From assembly GCA_041920215.1 (NCBI GenBank), contig JAYRSJ010000003.1, positions 124,001-188,000 on the forward strand: a stretch of 64,000 nucleotides of DNA. The letters run 5' to 3'. A model generated the notes under the pieces. The model did no database searches. It worked only from the letters and a program-made list of their open reading frames with translations, and was not told where the DNA came from. This stretch comes from JAYRSJ01 sp041920215 (GTDB lineage Bacteria > Pseudomonadota > Gammaproteobacteria > Burkholderiales > Burkholderiaceae_C). Shown one piece after another: positions 10,179 through 19,656 of the stretch. Numbering within the stretch: position 1 is the stretch's first letter; each line of letters begins with the position of its first letter. The position numbers and the translations under genes are program-made.

Positions 10179-11426
10179 TTACTTCAGCAGCGCAGCCGCC
10201 TCGAAGCAGCGCGCACGGCGCTCCGCATCGCCATCCCGCTCGGCCAGCTCCGCCAGACTCAGCCAGCAACGACGGCGTACGGCCGCCGGCAAGCCGAGGT
10301 CGGCGCCGGCCTGCTCCAACAGCAGGCGTGCCTTGCCCCACAGCTGACGTTCGGCCAGCACATGGCCCAGGGCATACGCCAGGTAGCCATCACGCGGCTG
10401 ACGCTGCACAGCCAGTTCCAACCGCTGCAGCCACTCGGGACCCAACCCCGGTGAGGCAAGAACCAGCGCATCAGCCAGCACCGCGCGCTCATCTGCGCCG
10501 AGCTCGTCAACCTGCTCCCAGAAGGGCCGCAGCCAGCCACGGCCGTCTTCCGGCGCCCCCAGGCTGGCGGCGCAATGGCAGGCACGTGCAGCCACAAAGG
10601 CATCACGTCGGTCGGCACTGTCCAACTGCTGCCAGATCTGGCGCAGCTGATCCACATCCCGCGCCGACTCCAGCGCCTCGGTGGCCAGCGAGCGCAGCAG
10701 CCCCTGCGCCGCCAGCTTGGAAAAGCCCTGATGCTTGGCAAGCAGGCGCGCGGTACGCAAGGCCTCCAGGGGCTGCTGGGCCAATCGGCTGGCCTGCAGT
10801 TTCAGGCGCAGTGCCTGGGTTCGACGGGCAACACCCGGCCCCAACTCCTGCAGCAGGTTCAGCGCGCGGCTGGCATCGCGGTCCTCCAGTGCCCACTCGG
10901 CTGCCAGCAGACGAGCGCCCTCCTCGGCCACCCGTGCCTGGGCGTCGTGGCGCGACAGCTCCAGCGCCGTCTGCAGAAGTTCATCCCGGCGCCGCCTGTC
11001 CTGCAGCTTGTGCGCACTCCAGGCCGCCAGCAGATAGCTCAGCGCGGCGAAATTTTTGTCCTGCGGCAACTCGGGCGTCTGCTGCTGTATCAGCATGGCC
11101 TTCTGGGCCGCCTTCTGGGCGCGTCCATAGCGGGCCGCGAACAGCTCACCCAACGCCTCGCGCAAGGCCAGCTGGGCGCTGCGCTCGCGCTGCGACACCC
11201 GCCACTCGCGCGCGCGCTGCGGCAGACCGGTCAGTGCCACCAGCGCGCGGATCACCGTGACCAAGGCAAAACAGCTGGCCACCAGCACCAGCAGGAACAA
11301 ATTCAGCGACACATCCAGCCGCCAGCCGTTCCAGTAGAAACTGGCCAAGCCATCGTTGTTGCCGAGAGTCAGGGCAGCGACGACGGCCACCGAGAACAGC
11401 AAGACCAACCAGATCACTGCGCGCAT
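10179..11426 (-). CDS. hemY: HemY-type inner-membrane TPR protein
   Basis: A 415-residue HemY of the proteobacterial hemCDXY operon, not the protoporphyrinogen oxidase also called HemY. MRAVIWLVLLFSVAVVAALTL is the first membrane helix, NLFLLVLVASCFALVTVIRAL the second, and the rest is a soluble TPR-like helical region. The frame runs open to 11615, but translation should start at 11426, where the membrane segment begins. It follows hemX by 16 bases. The molecular role is unsettled; the family is placed in late heme biosynthesis by genomic context. Confidence 0.9.
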   Translation of the reverse strand: MRAVIWLVLLFSVAVVAALTLGNNDGLASFYWNGWRLDVSLNLFLLVLVASCFALVTVIRALVALTGLPQRAREWRVSQRERSAQLALREALGELFAARYGRAQKAAQKAMLIQQQTPELPQDKNFAALSYLLAAWSAHKLQDRRRRDELLQTALELSRHDAQARVAEEGARLLAAEWALEDRDASRALNLLQELGPGVARRTQALRLKLQASRLAQQPLEALRTARLLAKHQGFSKLAAQGLLRSLATEALESARDVDQLRQIWQQLDSADRRDAFVAARACHCAASLGAPEDGRGWLRPFWEQVDELGADERAVLADALVLASPGLGPEWLQRLELAVQRQPRDGYLAYALGHVLAERQLWGKARLLLEQAGADLGLPAAVRRRCWLSLAELAERDGDAERRARCFEAAALLK

Positions 11427-11442
11427 GGCTACGGTCCCGGGT

Positions 11443-12579
11443 TCAGCGACCGGCGCCAGCTGCGGCCAGCGCTGCCAGGGTGTCATCGGGACGCGGCACA
11501 TTGACCTGGCGGGCTTGCCCGGCCACCTGGCGCAGCAGGTCAGACGCCACCACCACCTTACGGGCGCGACCATCGAAATAGCGATCCAGCACCGTCGCGG
11601 ACTCACGCAAATCAATCTGCGCGGTCTCGTACTGCCGACTCAGCAGCGCCAAGCGCGCATTGAGCAGGCGCAGCTTCAGGTTCTCGCGCAGAAAGAAGGT
11701 CTGCTCGGGCGCCACCAGCATGGCTTCCGGGTGGTCGATGCGGGTCACCCTCAGCAGCGAGCGAGCTTCGCTCCAGATCTCCCCGCCCAGCACGGCCATG
11801 CGCTGGCGTGCGGCCGCCCACCATCCCTCCCAGCCCGCATCCGACGCCGCATCCGGCATGGAGACCGGCTTGGCACCAGGCTTTGCCGCCTGCGACTTGT
11901 TGCTAGCACGGGCCTGCCGCGCCGCCATCGCCTCGCTGCTCTTGTCGGCGGTCGATAGCAGCGGCAGTTCGTCGATCAGACGCACCACCTCATCCAGCCG
12001 GATCGCCAGCGTCGCCACATCAACCACGGTCACCGCCTTGACACGGTCCAGGTCGCGGGCGACCGCGCGGCGAACCCCTTCCATGCGCGGCTGCTTGTAG
12101 CGCAGCAGGCGCTCGTCGGCCTGGTGCAACGTGGCCACCAGCGGCTCAGCGCTGCCGGTGATCGCCGACTGCTGCATCGCCACATGGATGGACGACTCGA
12201 TATCGACGATCACGTTTTCGTCCCTCGATCGCGACATGGACTGGATCAGCTCCTCCAGCTGGCCGCGTTGCAAGGCCACCTCGGCCAGGCGCGCCTCCAT
12301 CAAGGCCTGCTTGGCTGCGCCATCGCTGCTGATGGCCTGCGCCTGTCGGGCCAGTGCCCTGGCCTCCTCGGCATCGCGCCGGCTGCTGTCCTGGCGCCGC
12401 ACCAACTCCTGTTCCAGGCTCTGGATTTCGCCACGACTTTGCCAAGCCAGGCCCAGCGCAGCCACACTCAGCAGGCCCATTGCCACCAGGGCCGGCAGCA
12501 TCCAGCCGGGGCTGGTTGCGGGCACCGGCGCAGCCGGCGGCGTCGGGGTTTCGGCGGGGGTCATCGGGGTGTCGCTCAC
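11443..12579 (-). CDS. hemX: HemX-family membrane protein
   Basis: A 378-residue HemX protein, sometimes mislabelled uroporphyrinogen-III methyltransferase because of E. coli HemX. A Pro/Thr-rich cytoplasmic start is followed by one membrane helix (WMLPALVAMGLLSVAALGLAW, about residues 26-46) and a long coiled coil (RGEIQSLEQELVRRQDSSRR). The C-terminal half contains the family's DIESSIHVAMQQSAITG and FFLRENLKLRLLNARLALL. No methyltransferase motif is present. It overlaps hemD by four bases and precedes hemY. Confidence 0.9.
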   Translation of the reverse strand: MSDTPMTPAETPTPPAAPVPATSPGWMLPALVAMGLLSVAALGLAWQSRGEIQSLEQELVRRQDSSRRDAEEARALARQAQAISSDGAAKQALMEARLAEVALQRGQLEELIQSMSRSRDENVIVDIESSIHVAMQQSAITGSAEPLVATLHQADERLLRYKQPRMEGVRRAVARDLDRVKAVTVVDVATLAIRLDEVVRLIDELPLLSTADKSSEAMAARQARASNKSQAAKPGAKPVSMPDAASDAGWEGWWAAARQRMAVLGGEIWSEARSLLRVTRIDHPEAMLVAPEQTFFLRENLKLRLLNARLALLSRQYETAQIDLRESATVLDRYFDGRARKVVVASDLLRQVAGQARQVNVPRPDDTLAALAAAGAGR

Positions 12580-13376
12580 AGTGCGGGCGATTGTAGAGGC
12601 GGGCTTACGAGCGCTCGGAAGGCCGCCGCCACCGCCGCGCCATCCGGTCGCGCCAAAACCACATGGGCCAGACCCAGGGCCTGGGCGCGGGCGGCAATGC
12701 GTTCATGGGTGGCAATCGCCAGGCTGCGCGACCAGTCACTGCCCGACGGCGCCAGGGTGGCCAGACAGTCGATCGCCTCGGCGCTGCTGAACAGCCAGAC
12801 ATGGCGCTGGGGCTCGAACAGCGCCCGCGCCAGCAAGTCCTGCTGCACCGAATCCAGTTGCGGGCAACGGCGCTGATAGACGCTCAGCGCCCGCACCTCG
12901 GCGCCCCGTTCGCGCAGGCGCTGGCCCAGCCAGTCCCGCCCGCCCTCACCACGAAGGATCAGCACCAGCCGCCCCTGCCAGTCCCGCGGCGCCAGCAGGG
13001 GCCACAGATGTTCGGAATCGAGACTGGCGGCGTCGGCCGGCGGCTGCATGATCTGCGCCTCCGGCACGCCGGCCGCCAGCAGCGCAGCCGCACTGCCCGG
13101 CCCCACGGTGGCAGCCAGGGTGCCGGAAGGCCAGCCGGCCCCGGCCGGTCGGACGGCGAAGAAGTGCGCCACCGCATTCGGGCTGACGAACATCGCCAGC
13201 GCCGCCTGCGGCAGACTGGCCCAGGCCGCTTGCGCCTCGGCCACATCGCGCGCTGGGCCTATCTCCAGCAGCGGCAGGGCCAGTACCGCCAGGCCCTGAC
13301 TCTGCAACCGCGCGCTCCAGTCGGCAATCTGGGGCTGCGGCCGGGTCAGCAGCAGCCAGCAGGCTTGCTGGGGCAT
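12576..13376 (-). CDS. hemD: Uroporphyrinogen-III synthase
   Basis: A 266-residue HemD, which cyclises hydroxymethylbilane with D-ring inversion to uroporphyrinogen III. The family diverges strongly; the recognisable parts are LLTRPQPQIADWSARLQSQG at the N-terminus, MFVSPNAVAHFF near residue 60, and WLFSSAEAIDCLATL in the second half. Position between hemC (8 bases upstream) and hemX (4-base overlap) makes the call secure. Confidence 0.93.
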   Translation of the reverse strand: MPQQACWLLLTRPQPQIADWSARLQSQGLAVLALPLLEIGPARDVAEAQAAWASLPQAALAMFVSPNAVAHFFAVRPAGAGWPSGTLAATVGPGSAAALLAAGVPEAQIMQPPADAASLDSEHLWPLLAPRDWQGRLVLILRGEGGRDWLGQRLRERGAEVRALSVYQRRCPQLDSVQQDLLARALFEPQRHVWLFSSAEAIDCLATLAPSGSDWSRSLAIATHERIAARAQALGLAHVVLARPDGAAVAAAFRALVSPPLQSPAL

Positions 13377-13384
13377 GGCCGCGC

Positions 13385-14341
13385 TCAGTGGCTGGCCAGA
13401 TAGCGCTCAGCCCCCTGCTCGCGCAAGGCCTGGGCGGCGGCGGCGCCTAGCGCCAGAGCCTGCTCATCATGAAGCACCGCAGCGGCCAGGCTGGCGCGCA
13501 GCAGCGGCGCCTCGGCCTGCTCGGCATGACCCAGGGCCACGCTGAGCTGCAACTGCTCGCCCTGCCAGACCGCATGGGCTGCCAGCGGCACGCTGCAGCT
13601 GCCGCCCAGCTGGCGCGAGACCGCCCGCTCGGCCTGCGTGGCCAGCCAGCTAGCGCGGTGGGTCAGCGTCGCCAGCACCGACTTCAGGGCCGTCGCATCG
13701 GCACGCAGCTCCAGGCCCAGGGCACCCTGACCGGCGCAGGGAATCATCTGGTCGACCGGGAACAGGGCGCGAATGCGCTGGGCCAGGCCCAGGCGCTTGA
13801 GCCCGGCGGCGGCCAGCACGATGGCGTCGTAGCCCCCCTCGTCCAGCTTGCGCAGACGGGTATCCAGATTACCGCGCAGCGGCTCGATCTGCAGATCGGG
13901 CCGCAGGCTCTTGAGCTGCACCACGCGGCGCAGGCTGGAGGTGCCCACACGAGCTCCCTGCGGCAGGGCCTGCAGATCGGCAAAACGGTTGGAGACAAAG
14001 GCGTCGCGAGGGTCTTCGCGCTCCAGGATGGCCGCCAGCTCGAAGCCGGCGGGCAGATCCATGGGCACGTCCTTCAAGGAGTGCACGGCCAGATGGGCCT
14101 GCCCCTGCTCCAGCGCCGTCTCCAGTTCCTTGACGAAGAGGCCCTTGCCGCCCACCTTGGAGAGACTGCGATCCAGGATCTGGTCGCCGCGGGTGGTCAT
14201 GCCCAGCAGTTCGACCCGTTCGCCAGCCGCTTCCAGCAGGGACTTGACATGCTCGGCCTGCCACAGCGCCAGGCGGCTTTCCCGCGTGGCGATCACCAGC
14301 GCGGGCTTGGTTTCGCTCATTTTGTTGCTCGTTGAACTCAT
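13385..14341 (-). CDS. hemC: Hydroxymethylbilane synthase (porphobilinogen deaminase)
   Basis: Polymerises four porphobilinogens to hydroxymethylbilane. VIATRESRLALWQAEHVK, HSLKDVPMDLP and GTSSLRRVVQLK are present, and the dipyrromethane-cofactor cysteine is Cys249 in RQLGGSCSVPL (numbering from the ATG at 14341). ATG 14320 (MSETKP) would give a start closer to the usual family N-terminus; I cannot decide between them. First gene of hemCDXY and divergent from ppc across about 130 bp. Confidence 0.95.
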   Translation of the reverse strand: MSSTSNKMSETKPALVIATRESRLALWQAEHVKSLLEAAGERVELLGMTTRGDQILDRSLSKVGGKGLFVKELETALEQGQAHLAVHSLKDVPMDLPAGFELAAILEREDPRDAFVSNRFADLQALPQGARVGTSSLRRVVQLKSLRPDLQIEPLRGNLDTRLRKLDEGGYDAIVLAAAGLKRLGLAQRIRALFPVDQMIPCAGQGALGLELRADATALKSVLATLTHRASWLATQAERAVSRQLGGSCSVPLAAHAVWQGEQLQLSVALGHAEQAEAPLLRASLAAAVLHDEQALALGAAAAQALREQGAERYLASH

Positions 14342-14470
14342 GCGCCCATGCTAGCTCAGGGCCCGGGCCGGGCCGGTCAAAGAAACTGTTAAAGTCAGAA
14401 TTCGGTAACTCGGTTACACACAGCAGCAGACCGTCCCCTCCTTCGTTCACTTCACTCCGCGAGTCCCGCC

Positions 14471-17299
14471 ATGCCCGCCAAGCCCGCCACCCCAGCTGTC
14501 CGTCGCGCCGCCGCCCAGGCCGTCGACAAGAACCAGCCGCTGATGGACGACATCCGCCTGTTGGGTCGCATCCTCGGTGAGGTGATACGCGAGCAGGAGG
14601 GCCGCGAGGCCTATGAGCTGGTCGAGCGGGTGCGCAAGCTCTCCGTCGCCTTCCGCCTGAAGCGCGACGCGCAAGCGGGAAAAAGCTTTGACAAGCTGCT
14701 CAAGAGCCTGTCGGGCGAGCAGGCGGTCAGCGTGATCCGCGCGTTCAGCTATTTCTCCCATCTAGCCAATATCGCCGAGGACCGTCACCATGTGCGCCGT
14801 CGCGAGGTGCATGAGCGCGCCGGCAGCCTTCAGCCGGGCTCGCTGGGCTATTGCCTGGAGCGTCTGCACGAGGCCGGCGTGCGTCCCGCCGAGATCGCCA
14901 GAACCCTGCAGCACGGCTTCATCTCGCCGGTGCTGACCGCCCACCCCACCGAGGTGCAGCGCAAGAGCATCCTGGACGCCGAGCGCTCGATCGCCGAGCT
15001 GGTCGAGCAGCGCGAGCATCTGCAGACCGAGCGCGAGCGGCGCGACAATGAGCTGATGCTGCGCGCGCGCATCACCCAGCTGTGGCAGACCCGCATGCTG
15101 CGCTACTCCAAGCTGACGGTGGCGGACGAGATCGAGAACGCGCTCTCCTACTACCACGCCACCTTCCTGCGCCAGATCCCGCGCATATACGCCGACCTCG
15201 AGGAGGCGCTGCCCGGCAGCAGCCTGCGCAGCTTTCTGCGCATGGGGCACTGGATCGGCGGCGACCGCGACGGCAATCCCAACGTCAGCGCCGCCACGCT
15301 GCGCCATGCGCTGAAGCGCCAGAGCGAGGTGGCCCTGCGCCACTACCTGACCGAGCTGCACGAGCTGGGCGCCGAGCTGTCGATCTCCGCCCGCCTGACA
15401 CGCATCAGCCCAGAGATGCAGCAGCTGGCCGAGCGCAGCCCGGACCGCAACGAGCACCGCATGGACGAGCCCTACCGCCGCGCCCTCACCGGCATGTATG
15501 CGCGTCTGGCCGCCACCCTGCACAGCCTGACCGGCACCGAGGCCCTGCGCCACGCGGTGGCGCCGCAAGACCCCTATGCCAACGCCGAGGAACTGCTGGC
15601 GGATCTGCGCATCATCGAAAGCTCGCTGCTGAGCCACCATGCCCAGGCGCTGATCGCGCCGCGCCTGAAGCCGCTGCTGCGCGCGGTCCAGGTCTTCGGC
15701 TTCCATCTGGCCACACTGGATCTGCGCCAGAGTTCGGATCAGCATGAGGCGGTGGTCGCCGAGCTGCTGGCCGCCGCCCGCCTGGAGCCCGACTACGCCG
15801 CTCTGGACGAGTCAGCGCGCCGCGCCCTGCTGCTGCGCCTGCTGCAGGACGCCCGCCCGCTGCGCGTGCACGGCGCGACCTACAGCGACAAGACCCTGGG
15901 CGAGTTGGCCATCTTCGAGGCCGCCCGCGAAGCCCTGCAGCGCTATGGCCGCGAGGCCCTGCGCCACTACATCATCTCGCACACCGAAACGGTCAGCGAT
16001 CTGCTGGAGGTACTGCTGCTGCTGAAGGAGGTGGGCCTGATGCGCGGCACGCTGGACGGCGCGGGTGCGATGGCGGCCGTCAGCGATCTGATCGTCGTGC
16101 CGCTGTTCGAGACCATCGGAGATCTGCGCGAGGCACCGACCATCATGGGCGAGTTCTATGCCCTGCCCGGCATCGCGGCAATGATCCAGCGCTCAGGTGC
16201 CGAGCAGGACATCATGCTGGGCTACTCCGACTCCAACAAGGACGGCGGCGTCTTCACCAGTTCCTGGGAGCTCTACCGTGCCGAGATCGCGCTGGTGGCC
16301 TTGTTCGAGCGGCTCAAGCAGCGCACGCCGATCACGCTGCGCCTCTTCCATGGCCGTGGCGGCACGGTGGGCCGTGGCGGTGGCCCCAGCTACCAAGCCA
16401 TCCTGGCCCAGCCTCCCGGCACTGTCAATGGTCAGATCCGCCTGACCGAGCAGGGCGAGGTGATCGCCTCCAAGTACGCCCACCCCGAGATCGGCCGGCG
16501 CAATCTAGAAACCCTGGTGGCCGCCACGCTGGAGGCCACGCTGCTGCACCCGACCAAGAGCGCGCCCAAGAGCTTTCTGGAGGCGGCGCAGGCACTGTCG
16601 GACGCCAGCTTCCAGGCCTACCGCGGCCTGGTCTACGAGACACCCGGCTTTGCCGACTATTTTTTCGCCGCCACGCCGATCCGGGAAATCGCCGAGCTCA
16701 ATATCGGCTCGCGTCCGGCCTCGCGCAAGGCCACACGTGCGATCGAGGATCTGCGCGCCATCCCCTGGGGCTTCAGTTGGGGCCAGTCGCGCATCGCCCT
16801 GCCCGGCTGGTGCGGCTTCGGTTCGGGGGTCGAGGCCTATCTGGGCAGCGAGCCGGCTGCGCGCGCGCAACACCTGGCCCTGCTCAAACGCATGCACAAG
16901 CAATGGCCCTTCTTCCGCACCCTGCTGTCCAACCTGGACATGGTGCTGGCCAAGACCGACATCGGCATCGCCGAGCGCTATGTAGACCTGGTCGAGAACA
17001 AGCGTCTGGGCAGGAAGATCTTCACCGCGGTCAAAGCCGAGTTCGAGCGCACGCAGGCCGCCCTGGCCCTGATCACCGGCGAGTCCAAGCGACTGGCGGC
17101 CAACCCGGCACTGGCGCGCTCGATCGAGCACCGCTTCCCCTATATTGACCCGCTCAACCATCTGCAGGTCGAACTGATGCGGCGCTACCGCGCGATCCCG
17201 GTCGAGCGCCGCAGCGAGGACCCCAGCTTGGAGAGGGTGCAGCGCGGCATTCATCTGTCGATCAACGGCATCGCCGCCGGCTTGCGCAATACCGGCTGA
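14471..17299 (+). CDS. ppc: Phosphoenolpyruvate carboxylase
   Basis: A 942-residue PEP carboxylase, the anaplerotic enzyme converting PEP and bicarbonate to oxaloacetate. Active-site signatures are present: VLTAHPTEVQRKS near residue 157, GYSDSNKDGG near residue 584, and FHGRGGTVGRGGGPSY. The C-terminus ends in NGIAAGLRNTG, as in functional enzymes. It is divergent from hemC and followed by about 105 bp before the next gene. Length is slightly above E. coli (883), owing to a longer N-terminus. Confidence 0.97.
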   Translation: MPAKPATPAVRRAAAQAVDKNQPLMDDIRLLGRILGEVIREQEGREAYELVERVRKLSVAFRLKRDAQAGKSFDKLLKSLSGEQAVSVIRAFSYFSHLANIAEDRHHVRRREVHERAGSLQPGSLGYCLERLHEAGVRPAEIARTLQHGFISPVLTAHPTEVQRKSILDAERSIAELVEQREHLQTERERRDNELMLRARITQLWQTRMLRYSKLTVADEIENALSYYHATFLRQIPRIYADLEEALPGSSLRSFLRMGHWIGGDRDGNPNVSAATLRHALKRQSEVALRHYLTELHELGAELSISARLTRISPEMQQLAERSPDRNEHRMDEPYRRALTGMYARLAATLHSLTGTEALRHAVAPQDPYANAEELLADLRIIESSLLSHHAQALIAPRLKPLLRAVQVFGFHLATLDLRQSSDQHEAVVAELLAAARLEPDYAALDESARRALLLRLLQDARPLRVHGATYSDKTLGELAIFEAAREALQRYGREALRHYIISHTETVSDLLEVLLLLKEVGLMRGTLDGAGAMAAVSDLIVVPLFETIGDLREAPTIMGEFYALPGIAAMIQRSGAEQDIMLGYSDSNKDGGVFTSSWELYRAEIALVALFERLKQRTPITLRLFHGRGGTVGRGGGPSYQAILAQPPGTVNGQIRLTEQGEVIASKYAHPEIGRRNLETLVAATLEATLLHPTKSAPKSFLEAAQALSDASFQAYRGLVYETPGFADYFFAATPIREIAELNIGSRPASRKATRAIEDLRAIPWGFSWGQSRIALPGWCGFGSGVEAYLGSEPAARAQHLALLKRMHKQWPFFRTLLSNLDMVLAKTDIGIAERYVDLVENKRLGRKIFTAVKAEFERTQAALALITGESKRLAANPALARSIEHRFPYIDPLNHLQVELMRRYRAIPVERRSEDPSLERVQRGIHLSINGIAAGLRNTG

Positions 17300-17404
17300 G
17301 CCCGCGGCGCTGCGCGGCCCCGCGCTTGCAGGTTTGCCCGGGGCTGGTTCGGCGGATTTTGTGGCGTAAGCTTGACGGCGGGCGGATCCCGCAGAAGGCG
17401 CAGC

Positions 17405-19048
17405 ATGCGCGTTGAGACCCCGTACGCGGCCCTGGAGGCCTTGGTGATCGACGATATGGCCACGCAGCAGACCACGCTGCGCGGGCAGTTGGCCATGCTG
17501 GGCATCGCCAAGATCGACGCCGCTGGCTCGGCCGACGACGCACTGCGCCTGATACGCAGCAAGCGCTACCAGCTGATCCTGTGCGACTACAACCTCAACC
17601 ACAAGACCGACGGCCAGCAGCTCTTCGAGTACCTGCGCGAGCACAAGCTGCTGCCACCCGACTGCCTGTTCTTCATGGTCACCGCCGAGAGCTACTACAG
17701 CGCGGTGGCCTCGGCCAGCGAGCATGTGCCCGACGCCTATCTGCTCAAGCCCATCACCGCAGGCGATATCGAGGACCGGCTCAAGACCCAGCTGGAGAAG
17801 CGCCATGCCCTGCTGCCCATCACCCGCCCCCTGGCGCGCGATGAGCTGACGGTGGCCCTGCGCGGCTGCGACGAGGTGCTGGCCCGCAAGGATCGCTGGT
17901 ATATGCACGGGCTGCAGCACAAGGCCCAGCTGCAGCTGCAGCTTGGCTTGGTGGAAGAGGCTCGCGCCAGCTACGAGCAGGCGCTGCAGCTGCGGCCGGG
18001 CCTGATGTGGGCCCAGGTGGGGCTGTTGCGGGTTCACAAGGCAGCCGGCGCCTTCGAGGCCTGCCGCCAGCTGGCCCAGCAGATCCTGCAATCGCGCGAG
18101 GGCGAGAAGAATCTGGCCGCCTTCGATCTTCTGGCCCAGTCGCTGGAGGCCCTGGGCGATGCGCCCGGCGCGCTGGCCGCGCTGAAGCAGGCTGCCGACA
18201 TCGTGCCCTCGGCGCGCCGCCAGCGCCTGATGGCCGAAGGCGCCTACCGCGGTGGCGACCTGGCCAGCGCCAAGCAGGGCTATGCCAAGGCCTTGAAGGC
18301 CAGCCAGGGCTCGCTGACCGGCCAGATACAGGACGCCCTGGCCCTGGCCCAGACCCAGGTCGAGCTGGGCGAGACCAAGGAGGCGCTCGCGCTGCTGACC
18401 GAATCGCATGCGCGCGGCACCCGGGGCGCCGATTTCGACCAGGTGGCCCTGGCCATCAAGGCCCAGGCCCTGGCGGCCAGCGGCGAGCCCGAGAAGGCCG
18501 CGCAGGCCGCCAGCCAGGCGCTGGCCGCCGGTGCCGCGGGCAAGCCCGGCTTTGCCACGCTGGCGCTGGCGCGCGCGGCCCTGGCCACCGGCCAGACCGA
18601 GGCCGGCCTGAACCTGATGCGCCAGGCCCTGTGCGCCGATCACGAGAACCCGCGTATGCAGCAGCTGGTGAGCCGGGCGCTGCAGGACCTGGGCCAGGGC
18701 GAGCAGGTCGAGAGCCTGCTGGGTGCGGCCACCGCCGGGATCAAGACCCGGCTGCAGGAGGCCAAGCGCCTGCTGCGCAGCGGCCAGCTCGACACGGCCC
18801 TGCAGGCCATCGAGGCCGAGCTGCAGGCCTATCCCGAGAACACCACGGTGCTGCTGGAGTGCGCGCAGATGAACTGCCTCTGGCTGCGCCTGAACAAGCG
18901 CCTGGATGAGACCCGGCTGCAGCAGGTGCGCGACTACCTGGCCCGGCTGGAGAAGCTGCTGCCCGGCCATGAGCGGGTGGCCCAGATGCGGCGCTATCTG
19001 CGCGAGACCTTGGCCGGCCTCGGCGATGTCAGGGATCTGCTGGCATGA
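17405..19048 (+). CDS. Response regulator receiver fused to a TPR-like helical region
   Basis: A 547-residue protein. Residues 1-130 are a CheY-like receiver: acidic pair in ALVIDDMAT, phospho-acceptor Asp61 in LILCDYNL, and the conserved lysine in YLLKPITAGD. The remainder is Ala/Leu/Gln-rich helix of TPR type with repeats such as ARASYEQALQLRPGLMWAQVGLL. There is no DNA-binding or cyclic-di-GMP domain, so output is probably protein-protein contact. Start 17405 gives a normal receiver N-terminus. Its stop overlaps the next gene, a soluble histidine kinase, by four bases, so the two should be partners. Confidence 0.85.
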   Translation: MRVETPYAALEALVIDDMATQQTTLRGQLAMLGIAKIDAAGSADDALRLIRSKRYQLILCDYNLNHKTDGQQLFEYLREHKLLPPDCLFFMVTAESYYSAVASASEHVPDAYLLKPITAGDIEDRLKTQLEKRHALLPITRPLARDELTVALRGCDEVLARKDRWYMHGLQHKAQLQLQLGLVEEARASYEQALQLRPGLMWAQVGLLRVHKAAGAFEACRQLAQQILQSREGEKNLAAFDLLAQSLEALGDAPGALAALKQAADIVPSARRQRLMAEGAYRGGDLASAKQGYAKALKASQGSLTGQIQDALALAQTQVELGETKEALALLTESHARGTRGADFDQVALAIKAQALAASGEPEKAAQAASQALAAGAAGKPGFATLALARAALATGQTEAGLNLMRQALCADHENPRMQQLVSRALQDLGQGEQVESLLGAATAGIKTRLQEAKRLLRSGQLDTALQAIEAELQAYPENTTVLLECAQMNCLWLRLNKRLDETRLQQVRDYLARLEKLLPGHERVAQMRRYLRETLAGLGDVRDLLA

Positions 19049-19656
19049 ACCGTGAGCTGGTCGGCCTGCTGGCCCATGACCTGAAGAACCAGCTGGGCAT
19101 GCTGGAGGCCGAGCTGTCCGAGCTGAGCCTGCATGTGAATGCCGAACGCGCGCGCCACGCCCACCGCCATTGCGCCCAGCTGCGTCAGCGCCTGGTGGCC
19201 TATCTGACCCTGTATGCCAGCGACGAGCGCGGTCTTAGCGCCCAGCTGACCGACGAATCACCGGCTGACTTCCTGGCCAGCATGCAGCATATGGCCTCCC
19301 GCCCCGAGGGCGCGCCGCTGCAGCTGCAGCTGGGGCAAGACCTGCCCCTGTTCTGGTACTTCGACGCCCGCCTGGTGCGTCTGGCCCTGGAGGCCGCGCT
19401 GCACAACGCCTGGCGCTTCGCCCGCAGCCAGGTCTGGCTGGGGGCGGCGCGTTCGGGGGATGGCCTGGTCTTCAGCATCGAGGACGACGGGCCTGGCCTG
19501 GGCAGCAAGGACCCGCAGGCGCAGAGCTCCACCGGCCTGGGCATGGCCCTGTGCAACGCGGTGGCCCGAGCCCACGCCCGCGCCGCGGTGCAGGGCCGGG
19601 CCAGCCTGGCGCCACGCGCCGGCGGCGGCACCCGCTTCGAGCTCTGGCTACCCTGA
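19045..19656 (+). CDS. Minimal soluble sensor histidine kinase
   Basis: A 203-residue histidine kinase without sensor or membrane region. The H-box comes almost at the start, LLAHDLKNQLGML with His11; an N-box-like LHNAWRFARSQVWLG, G1 box EDDGPGLG and G2 box STGLGMALCNAVARAHA form the ATPase domain. Such stand-alone kinases are usually driven by a partner, here most likely the receiver-TPR protein with which it overlaps by four bases. Its end overlaps convergent algR by nine bases. Confidence 0.85.
   Translation: MNRELVGLLAHDLKNQLGMLEAELSELSLHVNAERARHAHRHCAQLRQRLVAYLTLYASDERGLSAQLTDESPADFLASMQHMASRPEGAPLQLQLGQDLPLFWYFDARLVRLALEAALHNAWRFARSQVWLGAARSGDGLVFSIEDDGPGLGSKDPQAQSSTGLGMALCNAVARAHARAAVQGRASLAPRAGGGTRFELWLP

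Noticed and set aside
15572..15579. GCATAGGG (reverse) inside ppc, and another at 42346-42353 inside paaA
   Set aside because: Within coding sequence, not near starts; used only as background for the motif.
16505..18970. Very long open frame (821 codons) on the minus strand over ppc and the receiver-TPR gene
   Set aside because: Composition is Gly/Gln/Leu/Ala-rich without motifs, and the plus-strand genes have clear conserved signatures; high GC keeps antisense frames open.
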